Source of the DNA: UBA5009 sp038043185
GTDB taxonomy: Bacteria > Bdellovibrionota > Bdellovibrionia > Bdellovibrionales > Bdellovibrionaceae
Assembly (NCBI GenBank): GCA_038043185.1
Contig: JBBTCO010000026.1
Coordinates: 1-64,000, forward strand
Direction: 5' to 3'
DNA: 64,000 bases
Each line of letters opens with the position of its first letter. Position 1 is the stretch's first letter. Under the pieces are notes generated by a model. It had not been told where the DNA came from. It saw only the letters and a program-made list of their open reading frames with translations, and ran no database searches. The position numbers and the translations under genes were made by a program. Of the stretch, positions 56,757-64,000 are shown in pieces.

Positions 56757-57574
56757 ACTAGATTTTTCCAGTTAAGATTCTCAGTGGGCACTTCGACCCA
56801 ATCTTCATTTTTCGGAAAATTCTTTGGTCTTGCCTCAGTCAATCCTTTAAACTTCAAAAATCCAGTCAAAGCACACATAAAAGCTTCAAAGGCGTGATTA
56901 TTTTCAGTCATTAACTTTACGTCTTGCTCGTAAACAAAGGCAACATTCGAGGAACTCAAGGCTTGTAATATAGCTCGGCGAGATTCATTCCCACCAACGG
57001 AATGCTTATGATGACGTAAATGAGATTTCATCACTTGCAAAGATCTTCCCAAGCGCCAAAGGGTTGCGGTGGGAAATGTTTCAAGAATAGGAATATCCAA
57101 ACGCTTTTTGAGGTAAACGGCTCGGGCCAATAAAGGAGCCTGGTTGGCCCCAAGGGCATGAGGCATAATAAATATTTCCTCAAACTCGGTCGCCAAAACC
57201 ATTTCGACACATCTTTGCGTGTAAGGAGTAAAGATTTTCTTTGGTTTTTTCTTTTTACTTTTTTCACGAAAATATTTCCACATCCATTCAATATGAACTT
57301 CCTTACAATTTTCGTATCCTGGGCATTTCAATTTGCACCGCAAGCAAGCAGGAAGTCTTGATGGCGTATCCATGGTCAAACTTTCGGTATTTTCTCGCAT
57401 TTGCTCGATGAGCTCATGCAGTTTCAAGTCAGCGGAAATATTTTCTTCAGACTTAATTTTTTCAAAAATTTTAGTTAAAAATATTTTTTTATATTTTGGA
57501 AAGTATTCGATGACGGCCAAACAAGCTTTATCTGATTTGCCACCAGCAATGGATAATCCCAAGAATCGGTGCAT
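56753..57574 (-). CDS. DUF429-like (predicted RNase H-fold) protein with four-Cys motif
   Basis: 273 residues from ATG 57574, 8 bp after the stop of the GHMP kinase gene; the longer frame (57709) lies inside that gene and is not used. DUF429-like features are LGLSIAGGKSDKACLAVIEY (first strand), LTMDTPSRLPA (the 'DAPLGLP' strand), PILETFPTATLWRLG and HAFEAFMCALTGFL. DUF429 proteins are predicted nucleases of the RNase H fold. An unusual insert carries Cys77, Cys80, Cys84 and Cys90 (CLRCKLKCPGYENC), a likely Zn or Fe-S site. Transcribed with the GHMP kinase and the GldFG-DUF4340 operon. Confidence 0.6.
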   Translation of the reverse strand: MHRFLGLSIAGGKSDKACLAVIEYFPKYKKIFLTKIFEKIKSEENISADLKLHELIEQMRENTESLTMDTPSRLPACLRCKLKCPGYENCKEVHIEWMWKYFREKSKKKKPKKIFTPYTQRCVEMVLATEFEEIFIMPHALGANQAPLLARAVYLKKRLDIPILETFPTATLWRLGRSLQVMKSHLRHHKHSVGGNESRRAILQALSSSNVAFVYEQDVKLMTENNHAFEAFMCALTGFLKFKGLTEARPKNFPKNEDWVEVPTENLNWKNLV

Positions 57575-57582
57575 CTCATCGT

Positions 57583-58575
57583 TTAGATGGGATCCACGGG
57601 GCGTGCGTTCAGTGTTTGAAAGCCGGCTTTTTGACACTCCGAAATCACTTTCTGCCGATGAGTCGGGGAAACCCAAACCAGTACACAGCCCCCACCACCC
57701 GCTCCACATATCTTAACTGCCTCAGCCCCGGCTTTCAAAGACAGACTGTGAAGTTTTTCGATCTCTGGACTGGTAAAAGCGGCAGACAATTCTGTTCTGT
57801 ACTTATATTCCTTTTGAAAGAGACCTGGTAACTGATCCCAAGAACCTTGACGGCAAACTTTTTCTGTGTTGATAGCTACTTCTTTTAGATCCCTTAAAGC
57901 TTGCAAAGTTTTTTTATCTTTTTGTACAGCCAGCTTTAATACTTCAAAGTTATTTAAACCCGAGTGATGAGCTTTCCCGGTATTCACTAATAAAAAATTC
58001 TCGTCTAAAGGGGAGCCCTTTACTGATAAAACTTCCTGCTGAATTCCAGAAAAATCGTAAGTCAAAAGATTCAGGCCACCAGAAACCGCAGGATAATAAT
58101 CCTGCGTGCCTGTCGGAGTGTTTAGAATTTCAGCTTCAATATTGTGAGCCAAATGGGCAATCTCGTGACTGGTCCCCAGTTTGCTTGAATGCAAAGAGGA
58201 CAACGCTTTAATCAAACCAACAACTAAGCTTGAGCTTCCGCCTAATCCCCCGCCCACAGGACTTTGTGACTGAGTTTTTAAAGTAAAGCCCCCTTCAGGT
58301 CGAAAATGTCGAAACAAGGGACGAAAGAGCGCCATCTCTGGCTCAGTACCTGAAATTATTTCTTCAAAATTAGAAAATATTTTTTTAAAATTTAAATCAA
58401 GTGAATTGATCTCGACAGATTGATCCGAACGAGGCTCGATATCCACTTCAGTCCAAATATCAATTGCGACATTAACAGTTTTTGCTCCACCGATGAAATT
58501 ATACAGAGGCCAAAGATCCAGCGTGCCGCCGGCCAAATCAACACGTGTTGGTGATTTAATATTAATTTTTTTCAA
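57583..58575 (-). CDS. GHMP-family sugar kinase (heptose-phosphate kinase-like)
   Basis: 330 residues. GHMP motif 1 (SPTRVDLAGGTLDLWPLYNF), motif 2 (SPVGGGLGGSSSLVVGLIKAL) and motif 3 (AEAVKICGAGGGGCVLVW) are all present. The opening and length are close to D-glycero-D-manno-heptose 7-phosphate kinase (HddA) and similar GHMP sugar kinases, which phosphorylate an anomeric hydroxyl for surface glycan precursors. There is no sugar isomerase or nucleotidyltransferase nearby to confirm the sugar. Overlaps the DUF4340 gene by 4 nt, so it belongs to the same operon. Confidence 0.82.
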   Translation of the reverse strand: MKKINIKSPTRVDLAGGTLDLWPLYNFIGGAKTVNVAIDIWTEVDIEPRSDQSVEINSLDLNFKKIFSNFEEIISGTEPEMALFRPLFRHFRPEGGFTLKTQSQSPVGGGLGGSSSLVVGLIKALSSLHSSKLGTSHEIAHLAHNIEAEILNTPTGTQDYYPAVSGGLNLLTYDFSGIQQEVLSVKGSPLDENFLLVNTGKAHHSGLNNFEVLKLAVQKDKKTLQALRDLKEVAINTEKVCRQGSWDQLPGLFQKEYKYRTELSAAFTSPEIEKLHSLSLKAGAEAVKICGAGGGGCVLVWVSPTHRQKVISECQKAGFQTLNARPVDPI

Positions 58576-59948
58576 GGTTTTTCTTTTGTTTTTGTTAAAT
58601 TTTGCAAACCCAAACGGCCAAAATTAGATTCTTCAATAGCAAAAGTTTCATCCGAACGAGAAGTTTTTGCGAAACGAATATTTTGTTCGATGCCATTGAA
58701 TTTTTTCTTTAATAATGGTCCCCATATAAATTCAAAAATCAATTTTCCTTCACTGTCATCTAAGCGAATTTGGTTTTCATCTTTAAAAGTCGTCATTTCA
58801 TTTTTTGCTAAAAAATGACTGGCTTCAAAAGTTTTCAAACGATCAATAAGATCTTTCACTTGAGTCTGCTGGACCTCAACATTGGGATCAGCTGGCTCTA
58901 AAGCCCAATCAGTTCCATTTAAAATAAGTTTGGATTTTTTTGTTACAGATTTTAGATTCATTTTCTTTACTTGAGTTTTATCGAAACTAAATGGCCATCG
59001 TACATCACGTAAAGTTAATAAATTCACTTCATTAAAACGATCAAAAATAACTTTATCAATTTTAACAATATGACCAGGGAACGAATTACTAGCAATTGCC
59101 GAAGACTTATCCTTAGATAAGGCCAATTCGGCTAACCACGTTTTACCTTCCCCTTTGACTTTGAGTTTCATTTTTATTTTAACCGTCGGCGCTTGCAAAC
59201 CATTTTTTTCTTTGTCTCTTAAATTCGAACTAAGAACTTCTTGGACTTTCAGATCTGAAATTGCAGATAATACCTCGCGAATTCGATTTTGATCCAATAA
59301 CTCTGTTGCTATATTCGAGCTTTGCCACTTCCCTTCTTTGGAAATAAGTTTTGTTGTGCCTTTTGGATTTTGAAATTCAACTTCTTCGACTTCTGCGATC
59401 CTTGCACGTAAAAATCTTTTATCCCGAAAGTCGGAAAAATTTTTCCCTGCATATGATTGCCAGCTGGGGTTTGCTACGAAAATTTTTTTCTGATTTTTCA
59501 TCCGTAGAAAAGGATTTCCTTCAAAATTCTTTTCTGCAGAGACTTCGGTCTCTTCCAGTGAGCCCGTTGTCGATTTCAATGAAATGATGCTAGAATTTGG
59601 ACCAAAACCATAAGCTTTATCATCACTGCCATCGCCTTCCTTAATCATCTCTTTGGTGCGCTCTTCAAGTAAGCTTCCAATAAAGCTTTCAATACTTTCG
59701 TTATCGGCAATATCCTGGATGGGCTCTTTAATTTCCCAGCCATCAACACTTCGCTCAAGAATCATTTTTTCTTTTGAATTTTGAATCGTGATTAAATTAA
59801 CTTGGTCTTTCGATAGACTAAAGATCTTTGATTCTTCATTTTTTCTTTTTTCATCATGATCTTTTTTATATATCTCAAAAAAATAAGTGTAACTACCCAG
59901 GACAACAGCAAGGATAAATAAAATCCATGTGCTAGAAAATTTTTTCAT
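58572..59948 (-). CDS. DUF4340 protein of Gld-type ABC operon
   Basis: 458 residues with one N-terminal membrane span (FSSTWILFILAVVLGSYTYFFEIY), then a periplasmic part with repeated beta segments: SKDQVNLITIQNSKEKMILE, GWEIKEPIQDIADNESIESFIGSL and the partly repeated VKKMNLKSVTKKSKLILNGTDWALEPADPN. This is the DUF4340 family, which regularly follows GldG-like genes and is thought to assist the transporter. It lies 12 bp downstream of the GldG-like gene. The transported substrate is unknown. Confidence 0.85.
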   Translation of the reverse strand: MKKFSSTWILFILAVVLGSYTYFFEIYKKDHDEKRKNEESKIFSLSKDQVNLITIQNSKEKMILERSVDGWEIKEPIQDIADNESIESFIGSLLEERTKEMIKEGDGSDDKAYGFGPNSSIISLKSTTGSLEETEVSAEKNFEGNPFLRMKNQKKIFVANPSWQSYAGKNFSDFRDKRFLRARIAEVEEVEFQNPKGTTKLISKEGKWQSSNIATELLDQNRIREVLSAISDLKVQEVLSSNLRDKEKNGLQAPTVKIKMKLKVKGEGKTWLAELALSKDKSSAIASNSFPGHIVKIDKVIFDRFNEVNLLTLRDVRWPFSFDKTQVKKMNLKSVTKKSKLILNGTDWALEPADPNVEVQQTQVKDLIDRLKTFEASHFLAKNEMTTFKDENQIRLDDSEGKLIFEFIWGPLLKKKFNGIEQNIRFAKTSRSDETFAIEESNFGRLGLQNLTKTKEKP

Positions 59949-59960
59949 TTAAATCCTTTC

Positions 59961-61523
59961 TTAGGCATGCCTTCTTCTAAACCATAGACCAATACTGGTC
60001 ACCAGCATCAACAGCGGCAGTGGAATAACAAATCCAAAAAAGAAAGCAGCTTGTTTAAAACTGGATGGGCTTAATTCAGTTCTGGTGATCTCTTTTGGAG
60101 TGATGCTGATCAGGTTTTCTTCTTTGCTTAAGAAGGCCAAAGTATTTAACATTAAATCGCGATTCAAATTTTGCATCAAAAATTGATTATTAAAAAAATC
60201 GGCATCACCGAAGACAACGAGTTGAAATTCCTTGGCCCCTTCTTCTGGGTTACCGGCAGTTACAGGAAACTTACCTTTGGCAGCAATCGCTAAAGTAAAT
60301 GGTCCTCGCGGTCCGCCCCCACCCATTTTTAAATCTTTCATTGAAATTGAATTAGCTGAAGTTTTAACTAGCTCAGTTAAGGTTAAACCCGTGGGAATGG
60401 TCGTCGCTTTGGCCAAAGACATTGGTCGTTGATACAAAGTCATTTCATTTTGAATAAATACTTTGGTAATTTCATGTTCTTTCGAAAATTCATTTGCAAA
60501 TGTCACACGAGGATCGACTCCTCCCTGCCCACCCAGATCCACAATATTGAAAATAAAGTTTTGTTGAGACTCAATACCTACGAATTTTAAAAAATCCTCA
60601 AGGCCGGCTGGGGTTCCTTCCAGCGCAATCAGAAGATTCCCTCCACCCTTAAGATATTCTTTTAAGGCTTTCACTTCAAATTCTAAAAAATTTTGAGTAG
60701 GTCCCGCAACCACCACAAGATCAGCATCTGCTGGCGCTTTTGGCTCACTGTTGATCGCCCAAGTTTTAACTTTATAATTATTTCCTTCCAGCAAGCCTTT
60801 CAGCTGAAATAAACCATTGGCTTCCCGGCTCTCGTCTAAATTGTACTCTTTATGGCCCATAGTAAAATAGACATTTTTTTCATTTTCCCGAGAAACTTTA
60901 ACTAAGGCCGAAGTGATTTCTTGTTCATCAATTTTATCAATACGATTCTTTTTTCCCTTATAGGTCAAAAAAACAATCCCTGTGCCTTTATCAACACCAA
61001 ATTCTTTGGCCATATCAGGATGCTCATTCACCTCGACGAAATCCAAGTTAATTTTGCTGGTAAAATCCTGATATTTTTTTATAAGCTCACGGAAAGCCGA
61101 TCTATTTTCTTCGGCTCCCTCTTGCCCCTTTTTATAAAAAAAGATTACTTTTAATTCCGAGTCCAAATTTTTAACAAGCTTAATGGACTGCTCTGATAGG
61201 GTATTCTTTTGTGCTGCTGAAAAATCCCAGGTCGCGATATTGCGAACACCCAGGAAATTAATTACAACCATTAAAAAGAAAAACATCAAAATCATCACGC
61301 CTGTATTCATTCCGTGTTTGGTCGTTTTCATCGAAAAAATTTCTTTAAAGAAAATGCGATCAACAAATAGTGCTGCCGCAAAAAATAAAACAATCAGACC
61401 AACAAAAATCCAAAGATAGGGAACCCAGGTACCCAAAATAAAACGGGCGACACCAAAAGCCAATAAGGACAAACCTGAAAAAAGGAATGATAATTTACCA
61501 AGTTTACTCACAATTACCTCCAC
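59961..61523 (-). CDS. GldG-like auxiliary protein of ABC transporter
   Basis: 520 residues of the 'ABC-type uncharacterised transport system' (GldG/DUF4350-like) family. Two membrane spans at the N-terminus (LSFLFSGLSLLAFGVARFILG; VGLIVLFFAAALFVD), a third at about residue 68, a periplasmic domain (SEQSIKLVKNLDSELKVIFFYKKGQEG; ADLVVVAGPTQNFLEFEVKALKEYLKGGGNLLIALEG) and a C-terminal span (FFFGFVIPLPLLMLVTSIGLWFRRRHA). The thiamine-like/IFT52-type fold of the middle is typical. Overlaps the permease gene by 10 bp. In Flavobacterium the related GldF/GldG act in gliding; in other phyla the role is unsettled. Confidence 0.86.
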   Translation of the reverse strand: MEVIVSKLGKLSFLFSGLSLLAFGVARFILGTWVPYLWIFVGLIVLFFAAALFVDRIFFKEIFSMKTTKHGMNTGVMILMFFFLMVVINFLGVRNIATWDFSAAQKNTLSEQSIKLVKNLDSELKVIFFYKKGQEGAEENRSAFRELIKKYQDFTSKINLDFVEVNEHPDMAKEFGVDKGTGIVFLTYKGKKNRIDKIDEQEITSALVKVSRENEKNVYFTMGHKEYNLDESREANGLFQLKGLLEGNNYKVKTWAINSEPKAPADADLVVVAGPTQNFLEFEVKALKEYLKGGGNLLIALEGTPAGLEDFLKFVGIESQQNFIFNIVDLGGQGGVDPRVTFANEFSKEHEITKVFIQNEMTLYQRPMSLAKATTIPTGLTLTELVKTSANSISMKDLKMGGGGPRGPFTLAIAAKGKFPVTAGNPEEGAKEFQLVVFGDADFFNNQFLMQNLNRDLMLNTLAFLSKEENLISITPKEITRTELSPSSFKQAAFFFGFVIPLPLLMLVTSIGLWFRRRHA

Positions 61524-62287
61524 CGATTTGATTCAACAACTCTTTCGCATAAAAATACGAAGAGAGCGCAAATACTAAATAGAAAAATGATTGCACTGGA
61601 ACGAATTGTTCCTTCAACCAGTCCCGCCAAATGAGTATTTAAAGAAATGTGTTCGAAAATCTGACGTGCTGTTTGACCGTCCACGGCCTCAACGCCCATA
61701 CCCACCAGCCAAATAGAAATATTCAAAAGCACAGAAGCCACGTAAGCGATCAAGATACTCTCTGTAAGACTAGAACAAAACAAGTTCATCGCCGCATAAA
61801 CCGCTCCGACAAGGAAAATACCAAGGTAAGCCACAATCAGTGGGCCCCATTGGACCGTCGCAAAAGTGGCCGTCGCCAACGGGTAAAGAAAAGCTAAAAA
61901 AACCAGAACAAAAACAACACCAAGTGCTGCAAAAAATTTTCCAAATACAATATGGAGGGAAGTCACCGGAGACGTCAGTAATAAATCAAAGGTTCTGAGT
62001 TTTTTTTCTTCAGCAAAAAGCTTCATCGTCAAGGCCGGCACAACAAAGATCAGCATCAAGTTTAAATAGGACAACAAGCGAAGAAAAACTCCATAATGGA
62101 TATTCATCTGTTGCGATGGCACTCCTGGTGCTGCCACCATGGCGCTCATATTTCGGATAAACTGCGATAAACTTAATGAATAGGTTAAACTAAAAATTAA
62201 TGTGAAAAGAAATGCGATTAAATAAAAATTGGGGCTTCCCAAAAAACCTTTCAATTCTTTTTGGCAAATGGTCCACGTGCCTTTCAT
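61514..62287 (-). CDS. GldF-like ABC permease
   Basis: 257 residues, about six membrane segments, ABC-2 type. Starts MKGTWTICQKELKGFLGSPNFYLIAFLF and contains KLFAEEKKLRTFDLLLTSPVTSLHIVFGKFFAALG, the conserved ABC-2 cytoplasmic 'E-K..gT...LLtsPv' block (split: AEEKKLRTFDLLLTSPV). Overlaps the ATPase (4 nt, upstream) and the GldG-like gene (downstream). Together they form a GldA/F/G-type exporter. Confidence 0.88.
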   Translation of the reverse strand: MKGTWTICQKELKGFLGSPNFYLIAFLFTLIFSLTYSLSLSQFIRNMSAMVAAPGVPSQQMNIHYGVFLRLLSYLNLMLIFVVPALTMKLFAEEKKLRTFDLLLTSPVTSLHIVFGKFFAALGVVFVLVFLAFLYPLATATFATVQWGPLIVAYLGIFLVGAVYAAMNLFCSSLTESILIAYVASVLLNISIWLVGMGVEAVDGQTARQIFEHISLNTHLAGLVEGTIRSSAIIFLFSICALFVFLCERVVESNRWR

Positions 62288-63228
62288 ACCTCGCCCCCTT
62301 TATCTTTCCCATAGGTCAATTTCAAAAAGACGTCTTCTAAATCCATCCGAGTTGGACTGAGCTCAAGCAAACCCAAACCTTTTTCTACTAGTCGTGAACT
62401 AATGGCTTCGATGGTCTCATCTTGTTGACCACCCAAATCCACCTTCCATTCACGATGACTGGCTCCGCTATCAATATTCAAAACTCCGGCAATGTCGGCG
62501 ATTACCGATTTGAGGTCAGTCACTTCTTTACGTAGTCGAATAAATAATCGACTTTGTCCTTTTTCCAATTTTGCAAGATTATTGATTGTATCTTGAGCGA
62601 CGATTTGACCTTTACTGATAATAATTGCTTTTTCGCAAACCGCTTGCACTTCTGATAAGATATGTGTCGATAAAATAATCGTGTGCTGTCCTCGCAACTC
62701 TTGAATCAATTCACGAATTTCAGCGACCTGTTTCGGATCCAATCCAACTGTTGGTTCATCCAAAACTAAAACTTCAGGATCTGAAACAATAGCTTGCGCA
62801 ATCCCAACTCTTTGTCGAAAACCTTTTGATAAATTTCCAATTAAACGATTTTGCACAGAACCCAAATTTGTTTTTTCAATCGCTCGTGAGACAAAAGGTT
62901 TTATTTTATCTTTGCTAACTTCCTTAAGGCGAGCGACGTATTCAAGATAATCCACCACATACATATCTGTGTACACCGGCGGCACTTCAGGCAAATAACC
63001 AATACGCTTTTTAACTTCGATTGGATTTTCATACACATCGAATCCTGCCACAGATGCTGAACCACTTGTCGGCGCCATAAATCCTGTAATGATTTTCATT
63101 GTTGTTGACTTACCAGCTCCATTTGGGCCTAAGAAACCAACTACATCACCTTTTTTTACTGTAAAATTGAGATTATTGATTGCCCGGTAGGGCCCGTAAT
63201 CTTTGCATAAGTTTCGCACTTCAATCAC
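62284..63228 (-). CDS. GldA-like ABC transporter ATPase
   Basis: 314 residues of the ABC-2 ATPase (CcmA/GldA) group. Walker A GFLGPNGAGKSTTMKI, Q-loop GYLPEVPPVY, signature LSKGFRQRVGIAQAI, Walker B VLVLDEPTVGLDP and switch STHILSEV. A C-terminal extension of about 80 residues (RLFIRLRKEVTDLKSVIADI) is typical of this group. The first gene of the operon 63228 to 56753 by spacing: ATPase, permease, GldG-like, DUF4340, GHMP kinase, DUF429-like. GAGAGAACACGTG precedes the ATG. Confidence 0.92.
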   Translation of the reverse strand: MIEVRNLCKDYGPYRAINNLNFTVKKGDVVGFLGPNGAGKSTTMKIITGFMAPTSGSASVAGFDVYENPIEVKKRIGYLPEVPPVYTDMYVVDYLEYVARLKEVSKDKIKPFVSRAIEKTNLGSVQNRLIGNLSKGFRQRVGIAQAIVSDPEVLVLDEPTVGLDPKQVAEIRELIQELRGQHTIILSTHILSEVQAVCEKAIIISKGQIVAQDTINNLAKLEKGQSRLFIRLRKEVTDLKSVIADIAGVLNIDSGASHREWKVDLGGQQDETIEAISSRLVEKGLGLLELSPTRMDLEDVFLKLTYGKDKGGEV

Positions 63229-63257
63229 GTGTTCTCTCCTCTATTTTTGATTATTTG

Positions 63258-63283
63258 GGGCCTGTCCTCATGAGGACAGGCCC
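63258..63283. terminator. Perfect 12-bp palindromic hairpin between genes
   Basis: GGGCCTGTCCTC (63258-63269) pairs with GAGGACAGGCCC (63272-63283) around an AT. It stands between the end of the NFACT-like gene (63314) and the start of the ABC operon (63228), both on the minus strand. A U-tract is missing, so termination is likely but not certain; it is also long enough to act as a protein-binding palindrome. Confidence 0.55.
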
Positions 63284-63313
63284 TAAGATCTTCGTTTTGA
63301 TGTGGTTTTCTTG

Positions 63314-64000
63314 TCAAGAGCTCTTTTCATAGTGAAAATTGAAGTTTTTTTCGGAATGATAATTCACTTTTCCAGTGGCATCGCCTTTAATTGGCCTGAC
63401 AAATCTTACTTCAGCCATAATCACATTTAATCGAGCTCCATTTTGTAAGCCTTTTGAACCTAAAGATTCTTCAGCCAGCCACCGCGACACCTCTTGCAAT
63501 TCCTTGGGATTTAAATTTTGATTTTTCTCGCGATGAATAATGGCATGGGCTCCAGGATAATCTCGCAAATGGAGCCAAAAATCCCAAGCTCGTGCTCGAC
63601 GCAATAGGGCCAAATTATCCTTTGCCGATTTTCCCATAAAAACCACCACTCCCGAGGGCAAAGTTTTCTTCCGCGATCGCACGCTCTCTTCAGAATCTGA
63701 AATCTTATGTTTCTTTCGCTGGCCCTGCTGAAAATTTTCACTGCTAAAGGGCTCTGCAATGATTTCTCCGCCTTCAATCCTCGAAATTTTAGATTCTAAA
63801 ACATCGATTTCAAGTTTCAATTTTTCTAATCGCAGTTTTGCGCCTTCATTTTTCTTCAGATTTGATTTTGCTTTTTCAAAACATTTTTCTCGATTCCAGG
63901 TTGTGGATTTTTTGAAATCCAAAAAAATTTCCTGCGACGTGTTCTTAAAATTTTCCAAAGACTTCATTTTAAGCTCTTCACCAAGAAGATATAATTTTTT
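63314..64000 (-). CDS. NFACT/RqcH-like protein, C-terminal part (5' beyond window)
   Basis: The C-terminal 228 residues of an NFACT-family (fibronectin-binding/RqcH/Tae2-like) protein. The frame continues open upstream of ATG 63967 to the window edge (KKLYLLGEELK), so that ATG is internal. A coiled coil (LRLEKLKLEIDVLESKISRIE) precedes the NFACT-R domain (PSGVVVFMGKSAKDNLALLRR and RAWDFWLHLRDYPGAHAIIHRE). It corresponds to V-G-K-x-x-x-x-N-x-x-L and D-x-W-L-H-x-x-x-x-x-G-x-H-x-x-I. RqcH recruits tRNA-Ala to stalled 50S subunits to add Ala tails; the key N-terminal NFACT-N domain lies outside the window, so I cannot check its residues. Confidence 0.82.
   Translation of the reverse strand, partial: KKLYLLGEELKMKSLENFKNTSQEIFLDFKKSTTWNREKCFEKAKSNLKKNEGAKLRLEKLKLEIDVLESKISRIEGGEIIAEPFSSENFQQGQRKKHKISDSEESVRSRKKTLPSGVVVFMGKSAKDNLALLRRARAWDFWLHLRDYPGAHAIIHREKNQNLNPKELQEVSRWLAEESLGSKGLQNGARLNVIMAEVRFVRPIKGDATGKVNYHSEKNFNFHYEKSS

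Noticed and set aside
57574..57709. N-terminal extension of the DUF429-like protein into the GHMP kinase gene
   Set aside because: The extension is Ser/Arg-rich and overlaps the kinase's conserved motif 3 in another frame. ATG 57574 gives the natural family start.

Overview
The window looks like chromosomal DNA of a Bdellovibrio-like bacterium (Bdellovibrionota). I infer this from gene content, not from a marker gene. It carries a TIGR02147-family regulator (13330-14142), a family concentrated in Bdellovibrio-type predators and Fibrobacteres. It also carries a secreted protein with the mature N-terminal motif MGGVGTGGGNP, which I associate with Bdellovibrio secretomes, many short exported proteins of no recognisable family, two MSHEIRTP-type hybrid kinases, a GldA/F/G-like ABC system and a serpin. 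The DNA is AT-rich. No rRNA, tRNA or CRISPR array was seen. A run of 100 Ns (51668-51767) marks a scaffold join.

Region 1, 1-8.7 kb, is an accessory region in decay. It starts with a serine-recombinase operon running off the left edge: a separate helix-turn-helix/recombinase-domain protein, a tiny membrane protein and a catalytic domain whose best start codon is ATA. A broken IS3-family element has truncated a sensor kinase. That kinase overlaps a 5'-truncated solute-binding-protein gene, which is itself joined out of frame to a metallo-beta-lactamase-fold gene. Two copies of a short hairpin-ended module flank a small secreted-protein gene. A beta-helix exoprotein without a normal start codon and pieces of other genes follow.

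Region 2, 8.9-31 kb, is ordinary chromosome. It holds a secreted copper monooxygenase-like protein, small exported proteins, an ankyrin-repeat exoprotein divergent from the TIGR02147 regulator, an MFS transporter, a LysR regulator divergent from a DJ-1/PfpI protein, a MASE1 hybrid kinase and a multi-PAS hybrid kinase. After these come a FAD-Rieske oxidoreductase, BON and glycine-rich membrane stress proteins, a TVP38-flavoprotein disulfide reductase fusion, a fatty-acid-hydroxylase-type enzyme and a DUF4105-like protein.

Region 3, 31.9-47.6 kb, is the most interesting part. Seven tightly overlapping plus-strand genes encode a formyltransferase-like protein, a fused alpha/beta-hydrolase and OleC-like acyl-AMP ligase, a UbiA-type prenyltransferase, a rifampin-phosphotransferase-like ATP-dependent dikinase, a diacylglycerol-kinase-like lipid kinase, an extended SDR and a long protein ending in an acyl-ACP-reductase-like (aldehyde-forming) domain. 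Next to them are a LolD/LolE-like ABC transporter, an outer-membrane lipoprotein-sorting (LolA-like) protein, an outer-membrane barrel candidate and a BtaA-like (DUF3419) AdoMet enzyme. I read this as a locus for making and exporting an unusual polar lipid. Each enzyme class rests on motifs; the pathway as a whole is inference.

Region 4, 47.6-64 kb, opens with a three-gene bufferin-type operon (Cys-rich precursor, DUF692 MNIO enzyme, DUF2063 partner). It continues with exported proteins, an App1-like phosphatase running into the gap, a spore-photoproduct-lyase-like radical SAM protein with an unknown partner, an orphan antitoxin-like HTH protein with its own promoter/operator, a secreted serpin, a DUF429-like protein, a GHMP sugar kinase, a GldA/F/G-DUF4340 transporter operon and the C-terminal part of an NFACT-family (RqcH-like) protein at the right edge.
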